Below are positions 40,658 to 51,061 of a stretch of DNA of 64,000 nucleotides, in pieces. This DNA comes from Kibdelosporangium sp. MJ126-NF4 (GTDB taxonomy: Bacteria > Actinomycetota > Actinomycetes > Mycobacteriales > Pseudonocardiaceae). How positions within the stretch are numbered: position 1 is the stretch's first letter; each line of letters opens with the position of its first letter. A program made the position numbers and the translations under genes. The notes under the pieces were generated by a model, which worked only from the letters and a program-made list of their open reading frames with translations, was not told where the DNA came from and ran no database searches. The stretch covers positions 1,249,187 to 1,313,186 of the forward strand of contig NZ_CDME01000002.1 in NCBI RefSeq assembly GCF_000826545.1, in the 5' to 3' direction.

Positions 40658-41632
40658 CTATGGCGCGTCTTGCTGCGTGCTGTCGTCTCGACCTGTGTGG
40701 GTGGGAGTGGTCTGCAGGTCTGGCTCGTCGGCGCGATTCGTGTCTCTGTGCTGTGTCGCTGTCCAGTCGCGGATCGCGGCGACGAATTCTTCGGGCGCGT
40801 CGGACTCCACGTAGAGGCCCGCGCCGTCGACGATGACGGTGTCGTGCTCGGGGAAGGCGGCTTCGAGGCGTTCGCGTTCCTGGGTGCGGAAGCCGATTTG
40901 GGCGTTGGCCCAGATGATCAGTGTCGGCAGGTGGGTGAGGTCGGCTAGGCCTTTCTCGATCTCGGTGAAGAAGGCTCGGCTGGCGGTCATCCGGCCGGGG
41001 AGTATGGCGGAGGCCTGGCGCCGGTCGGGGGTGTCCTGTGCCCGGCGGTAGTGGGTCATCTCGGCTGGGGTTGGCTTCCGCCTTCGGTGGCCCATGGGGA
41101 TGAACGCGTTGACGACGAGGTTGAGCCGCCGGGCCAGGAAGCGGATCGGGGGTCCGCCGCCGATCCGCGCGAAGGCCTCGAACCAGGGGTCGCCGTTGAC
41201 CGGCCAGGCCCAGGCGTTGGCGAGCACCAGCCGATCGAAGACGCCTGGTCGCCGCTGCGCGGCGGCCAGGCCGATCGGGCCGCCCCAGTCCTGTCCGACC
41301 AGGGTGGCCCCCGTGAGGCCGAGCTCGTCGACGAAGCCGGTGACCACGTCCGCGTGTTCCTCGGGCAGGTACCGGTAGCCGGGCCTCGGCGTCGACAGCC
41401 CGAAGCCCGGGTAGTCGAGGGCGACGCACCGGAAGTCGTCGCGCAGTGCGCGGATCACGTCGCGCCAGAGGAACGACCAGGTCGGGTTGCCGTGCAGGAG
41501 CAGCAATGTGGGACCTGTCCCCTCGTCGACGTAGTGCACGGTGTGCCCGTCGATATCGACGAAGCGGCTCTCGAACGGGAACAGGTCGTCGTCGACCCAC
41601 GTGGGCCGCACGCCGTTGGTGGTACCTGCCAT
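40658..41632 (-). CDS. Haloalkane-dehalogenase-like alpha/beta hydrolase without catalytic His
   Basis: 324 residues. The fold is that of haloalkane dehalogenases: LLLLHGNPTWSFLWRDVI with the His-Gly-Asn oxyanion loop, nucleophile Asp in LVGQDWGGPIGLAAA near residue 116, and the acid region in TLIIWANAQIGF. At the position of the catalytic His (usually GAGH) the protein reads DGAGLYVESDAPEEF, a Leu encoded by CTC where His would be CAC. Without this His the alkyl-enzyme ester could not be hydrolysed. The hydrophilic tail of 35 residues (NRADEPDLQTTPTHT) is extra. Confidence 0.85.
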   Translation of the reverse strand: MAGTTNGVRPTWVDDDLFPFESRFVDIDGHTVHYVDEGTGPTLLLLHGNPTWSFLWRDVIRALRDDFRCVALDYPGFGLSTPRPGYRYLPEEHADVVTGFVDELGLTGATLVGQDWGGPIGLAAAQRRPGVFDRLVLANAWAWPVNGDPWFEAFARIGGGPPIRFLARRLNLVVNAFIPMGHRRRKPTPAEMTHYRRAQDTPDRRQASAILPGRMTASRAFFTEIEKGLADLTHLPTLIIWANAQIGFRTQERERLEAAFPEHDTVIVDGAGLYVESDAPEEFVAAIRDWTATQHRDTNRADEPDLQTTPTHTGRDDSTQQDAP

Positions 41633-41757
41633 GGGCGGCCCTCTCTCGACTGAGTCTCACGGTCCACTTGAGTCTGTCAAGCGCACTTGAGATCGTCAAG
41701 TTGCAGGGGTGGTGTGGTGCTCGTCGGTGCGCGGTGGGCGTTCGGCAGAATGCCGAC

Positions 41758-44100
41758 ATGGCTTCCGGATCGTTTGCCGAGCACCTGGCCGGGTTGGACG
41801 AGGTGGCGCTGACAGGGCTGCTGCGGGCGCGACCGGACGTGCGGATCGAACCGGTGCCGTGCGGGTTCGAACAGTTGGCGCAACGGTTGTGTGGGCCGGA
41901 ATCGCTGGTCGCGGCGTTGCGGTCGGTCGATCGGGACGCGATCGTGGTCGGCGAGGCGGCGGCCGCGTTGGGATCGTTGGCCACGGTCGAGGCGGTGGCG
42001 CGCCTGGTCGCCGCGCCGCAACAGGCTGTGCACGACGCGGTGGACGAGTTGTGCGGTCGGGGGTTGGCGTGGCTGGTGTCTGGGACGGTGTGCCTGCCGG
42101 AGCGGTTGGCCGAGCATTGGTCGGCCGAGATCAGCGGTGGTCGACCGCTGGCGGCGATCGCGCGGTCGGCACTGGCCGACGATCTGCGTTCGGCGGCCGA
42201 CGCGTTGGGTGTCGAGGTGGCGGGGCTGCGCAAACCGGAGCTGATCGCCCGGTTGGTCGAGGTCCTGTCCGATGCCCGTGCGATGGCCGACGTGGTGCGT
42301 CGGCTGCCCGCGCCCGCGCGGGATCGCCTGGAGCAGTTGCGCCGTGGATATGGCCAGTACTACCCCGGCTATGGGGCACAGGTCGGAACCGGTGCCAGTG
42401 CCGATCGCATGCTGGCCGCCGGTGGCCTGGTGGTGCGGGTGCACGGGCGGTGGGAGATGCCCCGGGAGGTCGGGGTGGCGGCCTGGCTGGCGCAGCGGGA
42501 CCTGCTGGTGACCGGACGGCCGCGGATCCCTCAGGCCGCGGTCGCGGCAACGGCGGCGCTGCCCACTGCGCAAGCGGCGGTGCAGGACCTGCTTCGCGGG
42601 GTCACCTCGCTGTTGGACGAGGCGCACGCACATTCCATCGTCGCGTTGAAGAAGGGCGGCGTCGGACCGCGGGAACGGTCTCGGTTGGCCGCACAGCTGG
42701 CGCTGCCCGCCGAGGTGCTGGCATTGGGGATCGACCTGACCTACGCGGCCGGTCTGCTCGGCCAGGCGGATGCGGGCTATGCGCCGACCGAGCAGTACGC
42801 GGCGTGGCGGGAGGCGACGCCTGCTCGGCAGTGGTCGGAGTTGGTGACCGCGTGGTTCACCCTGGAACACGCGCCGACCAGCCGGGAGATCCAGGGGGAC
42901 AAGGAACTGCCTCCGCCGCTGCCCCTGGCCTCGGCGGCTGGGGCGCTGCGCCGCGCCGTGCTGCGGGCGGCGCGGGGCGGGCTGTCGGTACGGGCCGTCG
43001 GCGACCATGTCGACTGGTTCTTCCCGCTGCACGGGTACGAGGCCGCCCAGTTGCGGGACAAGGTGGCCGCTGCCGTGCGGGAGGCGGAACTGCTGGGGGT
43101 GGTGGCCAGCGACGGGCTGACCGACTGTGGCGAACAGCTCGTGGCCATACTCGATGACGGGTCGGGCGACACCGAGCCGGGGGACACGGTCGACGGGTTG
43201 GCTGAGCGGGTGGCTGGTGTGCTGGTGGAGTCGCCGTGCACGGTGATCCTCCAGTCGGATCTGACCGCGGTGGTGTCCGGGCAGCCGACGGCGGCGGTCT
43301 CGCGGCTGCTGCGAACAGCCGCGGTGAGCGAGGCCCGGGGCGCGGCGGGAGTGTGGCGGTTCAGCCCGGCCAGTGTCCGGGCGGCGTTCGACGCCGGGTG
43401 GACGGCCCCACGATTGCTCACTGAGTTGGCGGCGGTGTCGGATCGGCCGGTGCCGCAACCGTTGGAATACCTGGTCATGGACGCGGCCCGCCGACACGGG
43501 ACGGTCCGGGTGCGGGGGATGCGCTCGTGTGTGGTGGCCGACGAGACCATGATCACCGAGCTGCTGCACACCCGGTCGTTGGCGAAACTGTCGCTGGCGC
43601 AGGTGGCGCCGACCGTGCTGTCCAGCCCGTACGAGATGGACGAGGTGTTGGCGCGGCTGCGGGCGGCGGGGTTGTCCCCGGTTGCCGAGGACGCGTCGGG
43701 CGCGGTGATCGTCGAACAGCGGCAGGAGCATCGCGCGTCCGCGCCCCGCTCACCGGTGCGGGTCCCGTCCCGTGCTCGGCTGGGCCCGGCGGAGTTGGCC
43801 CGGCAGTTGCTCGCCGACCCGAGTGGCGAGGACGGTGGGGCGGGCACCTCGGAGACGTTCGAGCAGTTGGCGCAGCTGAATCCGGCGCTGACCGACACCG
43901 AGCTGATCTTGCTGGCCGACGCGGTCGAGCACCAGCGGGATGTGCTGATCACCTACCGGAACAAGACCGGCAATCGGACGGTGCGCGAGATCCAGCCGTG
44001 CCACCTGTACGGCCGGTGGCTGGACTCGTGGTGTCATCTGCGGTCCGCGCAGCGGGAGTTCACCGTGGCCAACATCGAGTCGGTCGCACCGGTCGGATGA
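41758..44100 (+). CDS. Helicase-associated (Helicase_C_3) protein with WYL-like C-terminal domain
   Basis: 780 residues from the ATG at 41758. This is the large actinobacterial protein annotated as helicase C-terminal-domain or XPB/Ssl2-like: FAEHLAGLDEVALTGLLRARPDV at the start, several winged-helix-like segments, TVILQSDLTAVVSGQP (Helicase_C_3) near residue 495, and LEYLVMDAARRHGTVRVRGMRSCVVADE. No Walker motifs are present, so it is not itself a helicase. The last 60 residues (RDVLITYRNKTGNRTVREIQPCHLYGRWLDSWCH, read in parts) resemble a WYL domain that may bind nucleic acid or nucleotides. Its usual neighbour, an XPB helicase, is not here. Confidence 0.88.
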   Translation: MASGSFAEHLAGLDEVALTGLLRARPDVRIEPVPCGFEQLAQRLCGPESLVAALRSVDRDAIVVGEAAAALGSLATVEAVARLVAAPQQAVHDAVDELCGRGLAWLVSGTVCLPERLAEHWSAEISGGRPLAAIARSALADDLRSAADALGVEVAGLRKPELIARLVEVLSDARAMADVVRRLPAPARDRLEQLRRGYGQYYPGYGAQVGTGASADRMLAAGGLVVRVHGRWEMPREVGVAAWLAQRDLLVTGRPRIPQAAVAATAALPTAQAAVQDLLRGVTSLLDEAHAHSIVALKKGGVGPRERSRLAAQLALPAEVLALGIDLTYAAGLLGQADAGYAPTEQYAAWREATPARQWSELVTAWFTLEHAPTSREIQGDKELPPPLPLASAAGALRRAVLRAARGGLSVRAVGDHVDWFFPLHGYEAAQLRDKVAAAVREAELLGVVASDGLTDCGEQLVAILDDGSGDTEPGDTVDGLAERVAGVLVESPCTVILQSDLTAVVSGQPTAAVSRLLRTAAVSEARGAAGVWRFSPASVRAAFDAGWTAPRLLTELAAVSDRPVPQPLEYLVMDAARRHGTVRVRGMRSCVVADETMITELLHTRSLAKLSLAQVAPTVLSSPYEMDEVLARLRAAGLSPVAEDASGAVIVEQRQEHRASAPRSPVRVPSRARLGPAELARQLLADPSGEDGGAGTSETFEQLAQLNPALTDTELILLADAVEHQRDVLITYRNKTGNRTVREIQPCHLYGRWLDSWCHLRSAQREFTVANIESVAPVG

Positions 44101-44207
44101 CGTTCCGGCGGGAAAAAGGGTTGGGCGTGATCGCGGCGGGCTGCTAACTTGCCGTCGACCGCGACACCGTCCCAGGAGGTGAGACCCATGAACGCTGTAT
44201 CGACGTG

Positions 44208-45801
<1,594 letters not shown>

Positions 45802-45914
45802 TCATCCCGCGTATGTGGCGAGATGGCCAGTAGATCTGCGTTCTCGTCGGGCATCCGGTCGTGCCGTCACGGTCTCGACCAGGGCCCGGCGAGAAGGCTT
45901 GGGCCCCATCGGTT

Positions 45915-46796
45915 TCAGCGACCGAGTGCGGTGTTGATCACGTCTCGGCTGTCGGCCAGCAGGGCGTGCGCGGCGCTCTGGCCGGTCCGCGCGAGGTAGG
46001 CGTCGACGAGCCGGTTGCCCACGGCGTACCCGGCGCCGGTCGGCAGGCCGACGGGCGCCGCGCCGAACCGGGCGGCGATGTCGTCGCCGTGCACCCAGGC
46101 CGCGAAGTTCTGCATACCGGTCACCTCCAGGCCGGAGACGACCTTGTCGAACACCGTGTCGTCGTGCAGGTGGGGCACGCCGACACGGGTGTGGCCGAGT
46201 TCGTCGCCGTAGAGCTGCCGGGCGAACGCGTCGGCCAGTCCCTCGGACACGACCTGCTCCCCCACTGTGACCGTCGCCGGGTCCCACAGGACGTTGCCGG
46301 GGTTGTAGCGGAGGTTGTGGTTGAGTTCGTGGACCGCGGTCGCTTCCAGCCGCGCGAGGTTCTCCGGGGACGGCCAGATGTTGAGGTACAGGTACCCGGA
46401 GACGCTGCCGTTCGCCGTGATCCCCAGGCTCGGGCCCATGAAATGCTGGTCGCCGGGGTCGCCGACGACCAGCAGCACGGTGATGTCCGGCACGGTGATG
46501 GCGGGGGTCGCGGCGAGTTGCACGGCGAGCGCGTCGTGCAGGGCTCGCGTGACCCGGCCCCACGCGTCGGCGGCGCGCATCGTCTCGAGCGCGTCCAGGC
46601 ACTGGTCCTCGTGGCCCTCGAGTGGGAAGCCGGAGCCCATCCTGTGCAGGGCCACGAGGTCCGGCTCGCCGGGGAAGTACCGGTACATGCCCGCCGCCGG
46701 GCGCAGCATGGCCTCCAGCAGGCCGGGCCGGTCCGGGCGTGCGGCCCGCAGGATCTCCTGGATGGCCGGGTGGGTGTCCAGGACCGTGATCGTCAT
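45915..46796 (-). CDS. DUF2268-type predicted zinc metallopeptidase
   Basis: 293 residues from the ATG at 46796. The zinc-binding helix is TAVHELNHNLRYN near residue 165 (HExxH-like HELNH), with the downstream EGLADAFARQLYG supplying a probable third ligand. The N-terminal part (ILRAARPDRPGLLEAMLRPAAGMYRYF) is helical; the middle holds a strand-rich ITVLLVVGDPGDQHFMGPSLGIT. No signal peptide, so probably intracellular. In this family of predicted Zn-dependent proteases the substrate is unknown. It is on the same strand as the FtsX-type permease, 53 bp downstream of it. Confidence 0.82.
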   Translation of the reverse strand: MTITVLDTHPAIQEILRAARPDRPGLLEAMLRPAAGMYRYFPGEPDLVALHRMGSGFPLEGHEDQCLDALETMRAADAWGRVTRALHDALAVQLAATPAITVPDITVLLVVGDPGDQHFMGPSLGITANGSVSGYLYLNIWPSPENLARLEATAVHELNHNLRYNPGNVLWDPATVTVGEQVVSEGLADAFARQLYGDELGHTRVGVPHLHDDTVFDKVVSGLEVTGMQNFAAWVHGDDIAARFGAAPVGLPTGAGYAVGNRLVDAYLARTGQSAAHALLADSRDVINTALGR

Positions 46797-46849
46797 ACCC
46801 GGCACGCTAAACGTTCCAGCCGCTGGAGACTCAAGTCCACAGTCCCCGG

Positions 46850-48169
46850 TCAGGTGGCGGCGACCGCGGTGATCGCGGACTGGCGGGTCGCGCGGCGGGC
46901 GCTGGCCACGCTGGTGGCCAGGGCGAGGGCCGCGGCAACCAGCACGACACCCAGGTAGGTCATGACCGTCGCGTCGGGCAGCACCGAGCCGGTCTTCACG
47001 ACGCTGTAGGGGATCACCGTGGCCGTCGCGGCGAGTGTCCCGAACAGCACGCCGACCGCGGCCAGGACACCCGCTTCGGCGCCGACCATGCCCACCACCT
47101 GCGGCCGGGTGGACCCGGCCAGGCGCAGCTGGCCGAACTCGCGGCGCCGGTGCAGGGTGGCCGACACCATCGTGTTGACCAGCATCACCGCGGCGAACAG
47201 CGCGATCATCGCGACGACGACGTAGTTGAGGGTCGCGACGGTGCCCGCGATGTCGTCGGGCATCCGGGAACTGGCGCTGTTCTCGATGCTCTGCATGTAC
47301 AGCGTGCCGGTGGCGATCGCGGTGAACAGCACGATCGGGGCCAGCGCGGTGGCCATCTGGTGGGTGTGGCCACGCAGGTTGGCCACGGTCAGGTAGCCGG
47401 TGACGCCACCGCGGCGCACCGGGCCCAGCACGCGCGCGGCGGCCGTGATGATCGACGGCCCGAGCAGGGCGAGGCCGATCGCGCACAGGATGGAGCCCTG
47501 TCCTGCGACAGCCATCACGGCCATGTCGCCGCTGTCGAACACCGTCATGGTCACCACCGCGCAACTGATCCCCGCGGCGAGCACGGCCGCGCCCACGATG
47601 TACCCGACCCGGCCGCGCCTGGACGACCCGGTGGTGAGGCTGGCCGAGGTCGCGCGGCGGGCGGCCAGCAGCGCGGCCAACGCCGCTGAGGCCAGCGTGA
47701 CGCCCAGCCCCACACTGACGGCGATCGGACCGAACACCGGGGTGACGCCGGGCGGGATGCGGCCCGCGTCGGCCAGCAGCTCGACCAGCAGCCGCCCGGT
47801 GAACACCGACGGCGTGACCGCGATCCCGACGGCCACCACCGCGAGGACCGCCGCCTCGGCCAGCAGCAGGCGGCGGATCTGCGCGGGGGTGGCGCCGACC
47901 GTGCGCAGCAGCGTCATCTCGGTGGCGCGCTGCCGGACCAGCAGCGTGAGGGTGGACGCCGTGGCGAAGGTGACGATGACCAGTCCCCACCCGCCGACGA
48001 CGTTGGCCATGATGGTGAGCGATTCGGCGGTGTGCGGGTCGGCCGCGGCACCGGTGTCCAGCAGCGAGGCGAAGGTCATCAGGATCGTCGCGCCGAGCAG
48101 GAGTGTCAGCAGGCTGGCGGCGAAACCACCTGCCCGGTAACGGATGGAGCGTAGTGCGAGCTGCACCAT
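46850..48169 (-). CDS. FtsX-like ABC transporter permease, no ATPase nearby
   Basis: 439 residues from the ATG at 48169. It has two copies of the FtsX permease fold, the first around GWGLVIVTFATASTLTLLVRQRATEMTLLRTVGATPAQIRRLL (read in steps), the second around VVVAMIALFAAVMLVNTMVSATLHRRREFGQLRLAGSTRPQVVGM, each with three to four membrane segments. MacB-type systems need a partner ATPase, but neither neighbour encodes one. The divergent gene at 48319 is a broken TetR regulator. If that regulator repressed this gene, the permease would now be derepressed (inference). Confidence 0.85.
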   Translation of the reverse strand: MVQLALRSIRYRAGGFAASLLTLLLGATILMTFASLLDTGAAADPHTAESLTIMANVVGGWGLVIVTFATASTLTLLVRQRATEMTLLRTVGATPAQIRRLLLAEAAVLAVVAVGIAVTPSVFTGRLLVELLADAGRIPPGVTPVFGPIAVSVGLGVTLASAALAALLAARRATSASLTTGSSRRGRVGYIVGAAVLAAGISCAVVTMTVFDSGDMAVMAVAGQGSILCAIGLALLGPSIITAAARVLGPVRRGGVTGYLTVANLRGHTHQMATALAPIVLFTAIATGTLYMQSIENSASSRMPDDIAGTVATLNYVVVAMIALFAAVMLVNTMVSATLHRRREFGQLRLAGSTRPQVVGMVGAEAGVLAAVGVLFGTLAATATVIPYSVVKTGSVLPDATVMTYLGVVLVAAALALATSVASARRATRQSAITAVAAT

Positions 48170-48318
48170 TGGTACCCCCAGGGTTCGTGTCGACGGCGAC
48201 GCTAGTGCGGTGGGCAGGAGCGCGGCGATGGCGGCAACTCCCCCGCAGCGGGTAGGTCCAGACCCACCCGAAGGCGTCAGAATGGCCGGGACCAGCCGCG
48301 CAAGGGGTGGATTGACCA

Positions 48319-49099
48319 ATGGCTGACACGGTGGACGCGGTCGGGCCTGCCCGGCCGATGCGGGCGGACACGCGCCGCAACTACGAGCGGCTGCTGGACG
48401 CGGCCCGCGCGGCGTTCGCCGAACACGGCACCGACGCGCCGCTCGACGACATCGCCAAACGGGCCGGGGTGGGCTCAGGCACCCTGTACCGGCACTTCCC
48501 GACCCGTCTCGACCTAGGTCGTGTCTCAAAGCCCCCGTCCGCGATAGCCGGGCCGGATGCGGTCCCTGACGCCACCGCCGCAACAGCCAAAGACAACCAG
48601 TATTCGCGCCGTCGCGGCGGCGACGCCAGGAACCGCCCCACTGAAGCCCGACTCCGGCCTCCGGCCGGGGCAGACTCTCATCGAACGGGGACTTCGAGAC
48701 ACGACCTGGTCGAAGCGGTGTTCCGGGCGCGGATGGAGCAGCTGCTGGCCCGCACGGCGGACCTGCGGGCCCGAACCGGACGCGGGTGAGGCGCTGCGGT
48801 TGTTCCTGCGGCAGGTGGTGGCGCATTCCAGCACCTACCGCGGCCTGGCCAGTGCGTTGACGAGCGCGTTGCGCTCCGGCGGTTCGCCGTTGGCGCGCAG
48901 TTGTCACACGATGATGTACGACGCGGCCACGCAGGTGCTGGACCGGGCGAAGGCGTCGGGCGTGGTCCGCGCGGAGGTGAACGCGCTGGATCTGCTCAAG
49001 CTGGTCAACGGGGTGGCGATGGCCAGCGAGCAGGACCCGGACGACCCGGGTCTGCCGGACCGGCTGCTGGCGATGGTGCTCGACGGCCTGCGCGGCTGA
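48319..49099 (+). pseudogene. TetR-family regulator broken by a MITE and a 1-bp frameshift
   Basis: The N-terminal HTH is intact (TRRNYERLLDAARAAFAEHG, DDIAKRAGVGSGTLYRHFPTRLDL). After TRLDL a 188-bp element is inserted (48518-48705). Removing it with one copy of the 4-bp duplication (192 bp) restores LDLVEAVFRARMEQLLARTADLRA. A second lesion follows: one C too many in the run 48770-48772 shifts the frame, and the correct reading (EPDAGEALRLFLRQVVAHSSTYRGL to DRLLAMVLDGLRG) continues to 49099. The repaired protein would have 195 residues, normal for TetR. It is divergent from the FtsX-like permease. Confidence 0.88.
48518..48705. mobile_element. 188-bp MITE with about 23-bp inverted ends
   Basis: The ends are GTCGTGTCTC (48518-48527) and its perfect complement (48696-48705); pairing continues inward to about 23 bp with three mismatches. 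The element is flanked by CTAG (48514-48517) on the left and CTGG (48706-48709) on the right, so a CTAG-type target duplication, one base altered, is likely. It carries no transposase gene. Ends and target suggest mobilisation by an IS5-type transposase elsewhere in the genome (inference). Confidence 0.8.
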
Positions 49100-49301
49100 C
49101 CCCGGTCTCGCGCGATCCCTTCCTTCCCCCTCCGCCGTGACCGTCGTGACCGTCCCCGCGCGGCCGGTCAGCGCGGGCCCACCGGCAAAGCCCGTCATCG
49201 ATGACCCCCAGTTTCATTCAACACCGGGGGTACGACATTCTCGGGCGGTCGCGGCGTCGAGATCCCGGGTCGGGCCGTGGTCCTGTGGAAGGATCTTGGC
49301 C

Positions 49302-50405
49302 GTGTCAGGCGAACTGATCCGGCCCGTTGCCCGGCTTGTCGAGCCCGCTGACCCGGCGCGGCCGGGCGCGGTGCGGGCCGCGCTGGCCGAGGCGGTGCGG
49401 TCGCTGCCCGCGTTGCCGCCCGCGGATCCGGCTGACCGGTACGGGATCCGCGCGTTGACCGTGCTGTGGCTGGAGGCGGACAAGACCGAACACACCCGCC
49501 GCGCGTACTTCGCCGACCTGGCCGGGTGGCTGGCGTGGTGTGGCCGCGGCGGACTGGATCCGCTCACCGCCCGCCGGGCCGATGTGGACGCGTGGAAGGC
49601 CACGATCACCGTGACCGGACGCGACGGCTCGCTGAGGAAGGCCTCATCGTCCACTGTGTCCCGTCGGCTCGCGGCGATCTCCAGCTGGTATCAGTATCTC
49701 GAGGACAACGACGTGACCGACCGCAACCCGGTCGCCGCCGTGAAACGGCCCAAAGTGGACCGTCAGTCGCCGTTTCCCGCGCTCGCCGAGGCGGAGACGG
49801 CCGCGCTGCTGGAGCATGTGACGCGGCGGGCGCGGCGGATCGGCAGCGAGGCCGCGCACCGCGACGCGGCCCTGGTGTCGTTGCTGTTCCACACCGGACT
49901 GCGGGTGTCCGGGGTGACCACCGCGCAGGTGTCGGATCTCGCGCACGACCGCGGCCACCGCATCCTCTGGTACACCAAGAAGGGCCAGACCAAGGACTTC
50001 GTGCCGCTCGCACCGCCGGTCCTGGCGGCACTGGACTCCTACCTCGCGGTGCGGGCCACGCGGGAGGGCCAGGTGTCGGGGCCGCTGCTGGTGACCACAC
50101 CGCACCCGCGTGACCCAGCGAAAACGGGCGGACGAGCGCTGACCCAGCGGGACGTGTGGCTGGCGCTGCGCCGCTACGCCAAGCAGGCCGGGCTGGCCGC
50201 CGCCGACAGCATCACCCCGCACACCTCACGCCGTACCGTCGCCACCACCCTGCTGGCCAACGGCGTGCCGATCGAGAAGGTCCAGGACTTGTTGTCCCAC
50301 AACGACATCCGTATCACCCGCGGCTACGACGCGGCACGGCACAAGCTCGACTCGTCGCCGGTGTACACGCTGGCGTCGGTGCTCAGCCGCCATCAGCTGG
50401 ACTGA
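49302..50405 (+). CDS. Tyrosine recombinase/integrase (XerD-like)
   Basis: 367 residues from the GTG at 49302, with AAGGA upstream. The N-terminal SAM-like core-binding domain includes TRRAYFADLAGWLAWC and SSSTVSRRLAAISSWYQYLEDNDV. The catalytic domain has Arg in LLFHTGLRVSGV, Lys in LWYTKKGQTKD, HxxR in ITPHTSRRTVATTLL, His in LLSHNDIRIT and the nucleophile Tyr in RGYDAARHK, so it looks active. No excisionase, phage gene or flanking att repeat is visible, so it may be a solitary recombinase or an element remnant. It overlaps the convergent methyltransferase by 13 bp. Confidence 0.88.
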   Translation: MSGELIRPVARLVEPADPARPGAVRAALAEAVRSLPALPPADPADRYGIRALTVLWLEADKTEHTRRAYFADLAGWLAWCGRGGLDPLTARRADVDAWKATITVTGRDGSLRKASSSTVSRRLAAISSWYQYLEDNDVTDRNPVAAVKRPKVDRQSPFPALAEAETAALLEHVTRRARRIGSEAAHRDAALVSLLFHTGLRVSGVTTAQVSDLAHDRGHRILWYTKKGQTKDFVPLAPPVLAALDSYLAVRATREGQVSGPLLVTTPHPRDPAKTGGRALTQRDVWLALRRYAKQAGLAAADSITPHTSRRTVATTLLANGVPIEKVQDLLSHNDIRITRGYDAARHKLDSSPVYTLASVLSRHQLD

Positions 50406-51049
50406 AGCGGCCGCCACACCGTGGTCGTCTTGATCTCCGCGTCCTCCAGCGCGCGGGGCACCGGCACCTCGTACTGGGCGACGCGGGAGAACTGCTCGCG
50501 AGGCAGGTGTGCCCGGCCGGGATCACCGACCAGCACCGTCACGTCCCGAGCCCGCAGACGCCGGATGAACGGCATCATCCGCGAGGTCACGGCCGTGTCG
50601 TAGAAGATGTCCCCGGCCAGCACGACGTCGAACCCGTCGGCGTCGCCACCGACCATGTCACCCAGTTCGGTCTCCACCCGCGTGTCGTTGGCCTCGGCGT
50701 TGAGCAGGATCGCGTCGATGGCGAACGGGTCGATCTCGTTGGCCACGACCCGCCGCGCCCCGGCCTTCGCCGCGGCCAGCGCGACCACGCCACACCCGGC
50801 GGCCAGGTCCAGCACGCTGCGCCCGGCCACGAGCGACGGGTTGTCCAGCACGTACCGCGCCAGCGCCTGACCGCCCGCCCAGGCGAACGCCCAGAACGGC
50901 GGCGCCAGGCCTTTCTCGCCGACCTGCGCCTCCACCCGCTCCCACAGGTCGAACGCGTCCTCGGCCAGGTACAGCTGGATCTCGGGGACGTGCGGCGCGT
51001 GCCCGAGCCGGGTGTGGGCACGGACGAAGGCGGCGGTCTCGGCGGTCAC
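50393..51049 (-). CDS. Class I SAM-dependent methyltransferase (ETFB-KMT/nicotinamide-MT-like)
   Basis: 218 residues. Upstream of motif I lies the typical PPFWAFAWAGGQALARYVLDNP, then motif I VLDLAAGCGVVALAAAKAGA, the acidic residue in VVANEIDPFAI, and motif IV DVVLAGDIFYDTAVTSRM. This pattern is that of METTL20/ETFB lysine methyltransferase-like proteins in bacteria. The target protein is not known. It lies 12 bp downstream of the SDR gene on the same strand, so the two are probably co-transcribed. Confidence 0.88.
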   Translation of the reverse strand: MTAETAAFVRAHTRLGHAPHVPEIQLYLAEDAFDLWERVEAQVGEKGLAPPFWAFAWAGGQALARYVLDNPSLVAGRSVLDLAAGCGVVALAAAKAGARRVVANEIDPFAIDAILLNAEANDTRVETELGDMVGGDADGFDVVLAGDIFYDTAVTSRMMPFIRRLRARDVTVLVGDPGRAHLPREQFSRVAQYEVPVPRALEDAEIKTTTVWRPLQSS

Positions 51050-51061
51050 CGCCCCATGGTC

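Noticed and set aside
41677..43731. Long minus-strand open frame opposite the helicase-associated gene
   Set aside because: The plus-strand frame has recognisable domains and normal third-position GC; the minus frame is rich in Arg, His and Gln with no domain.
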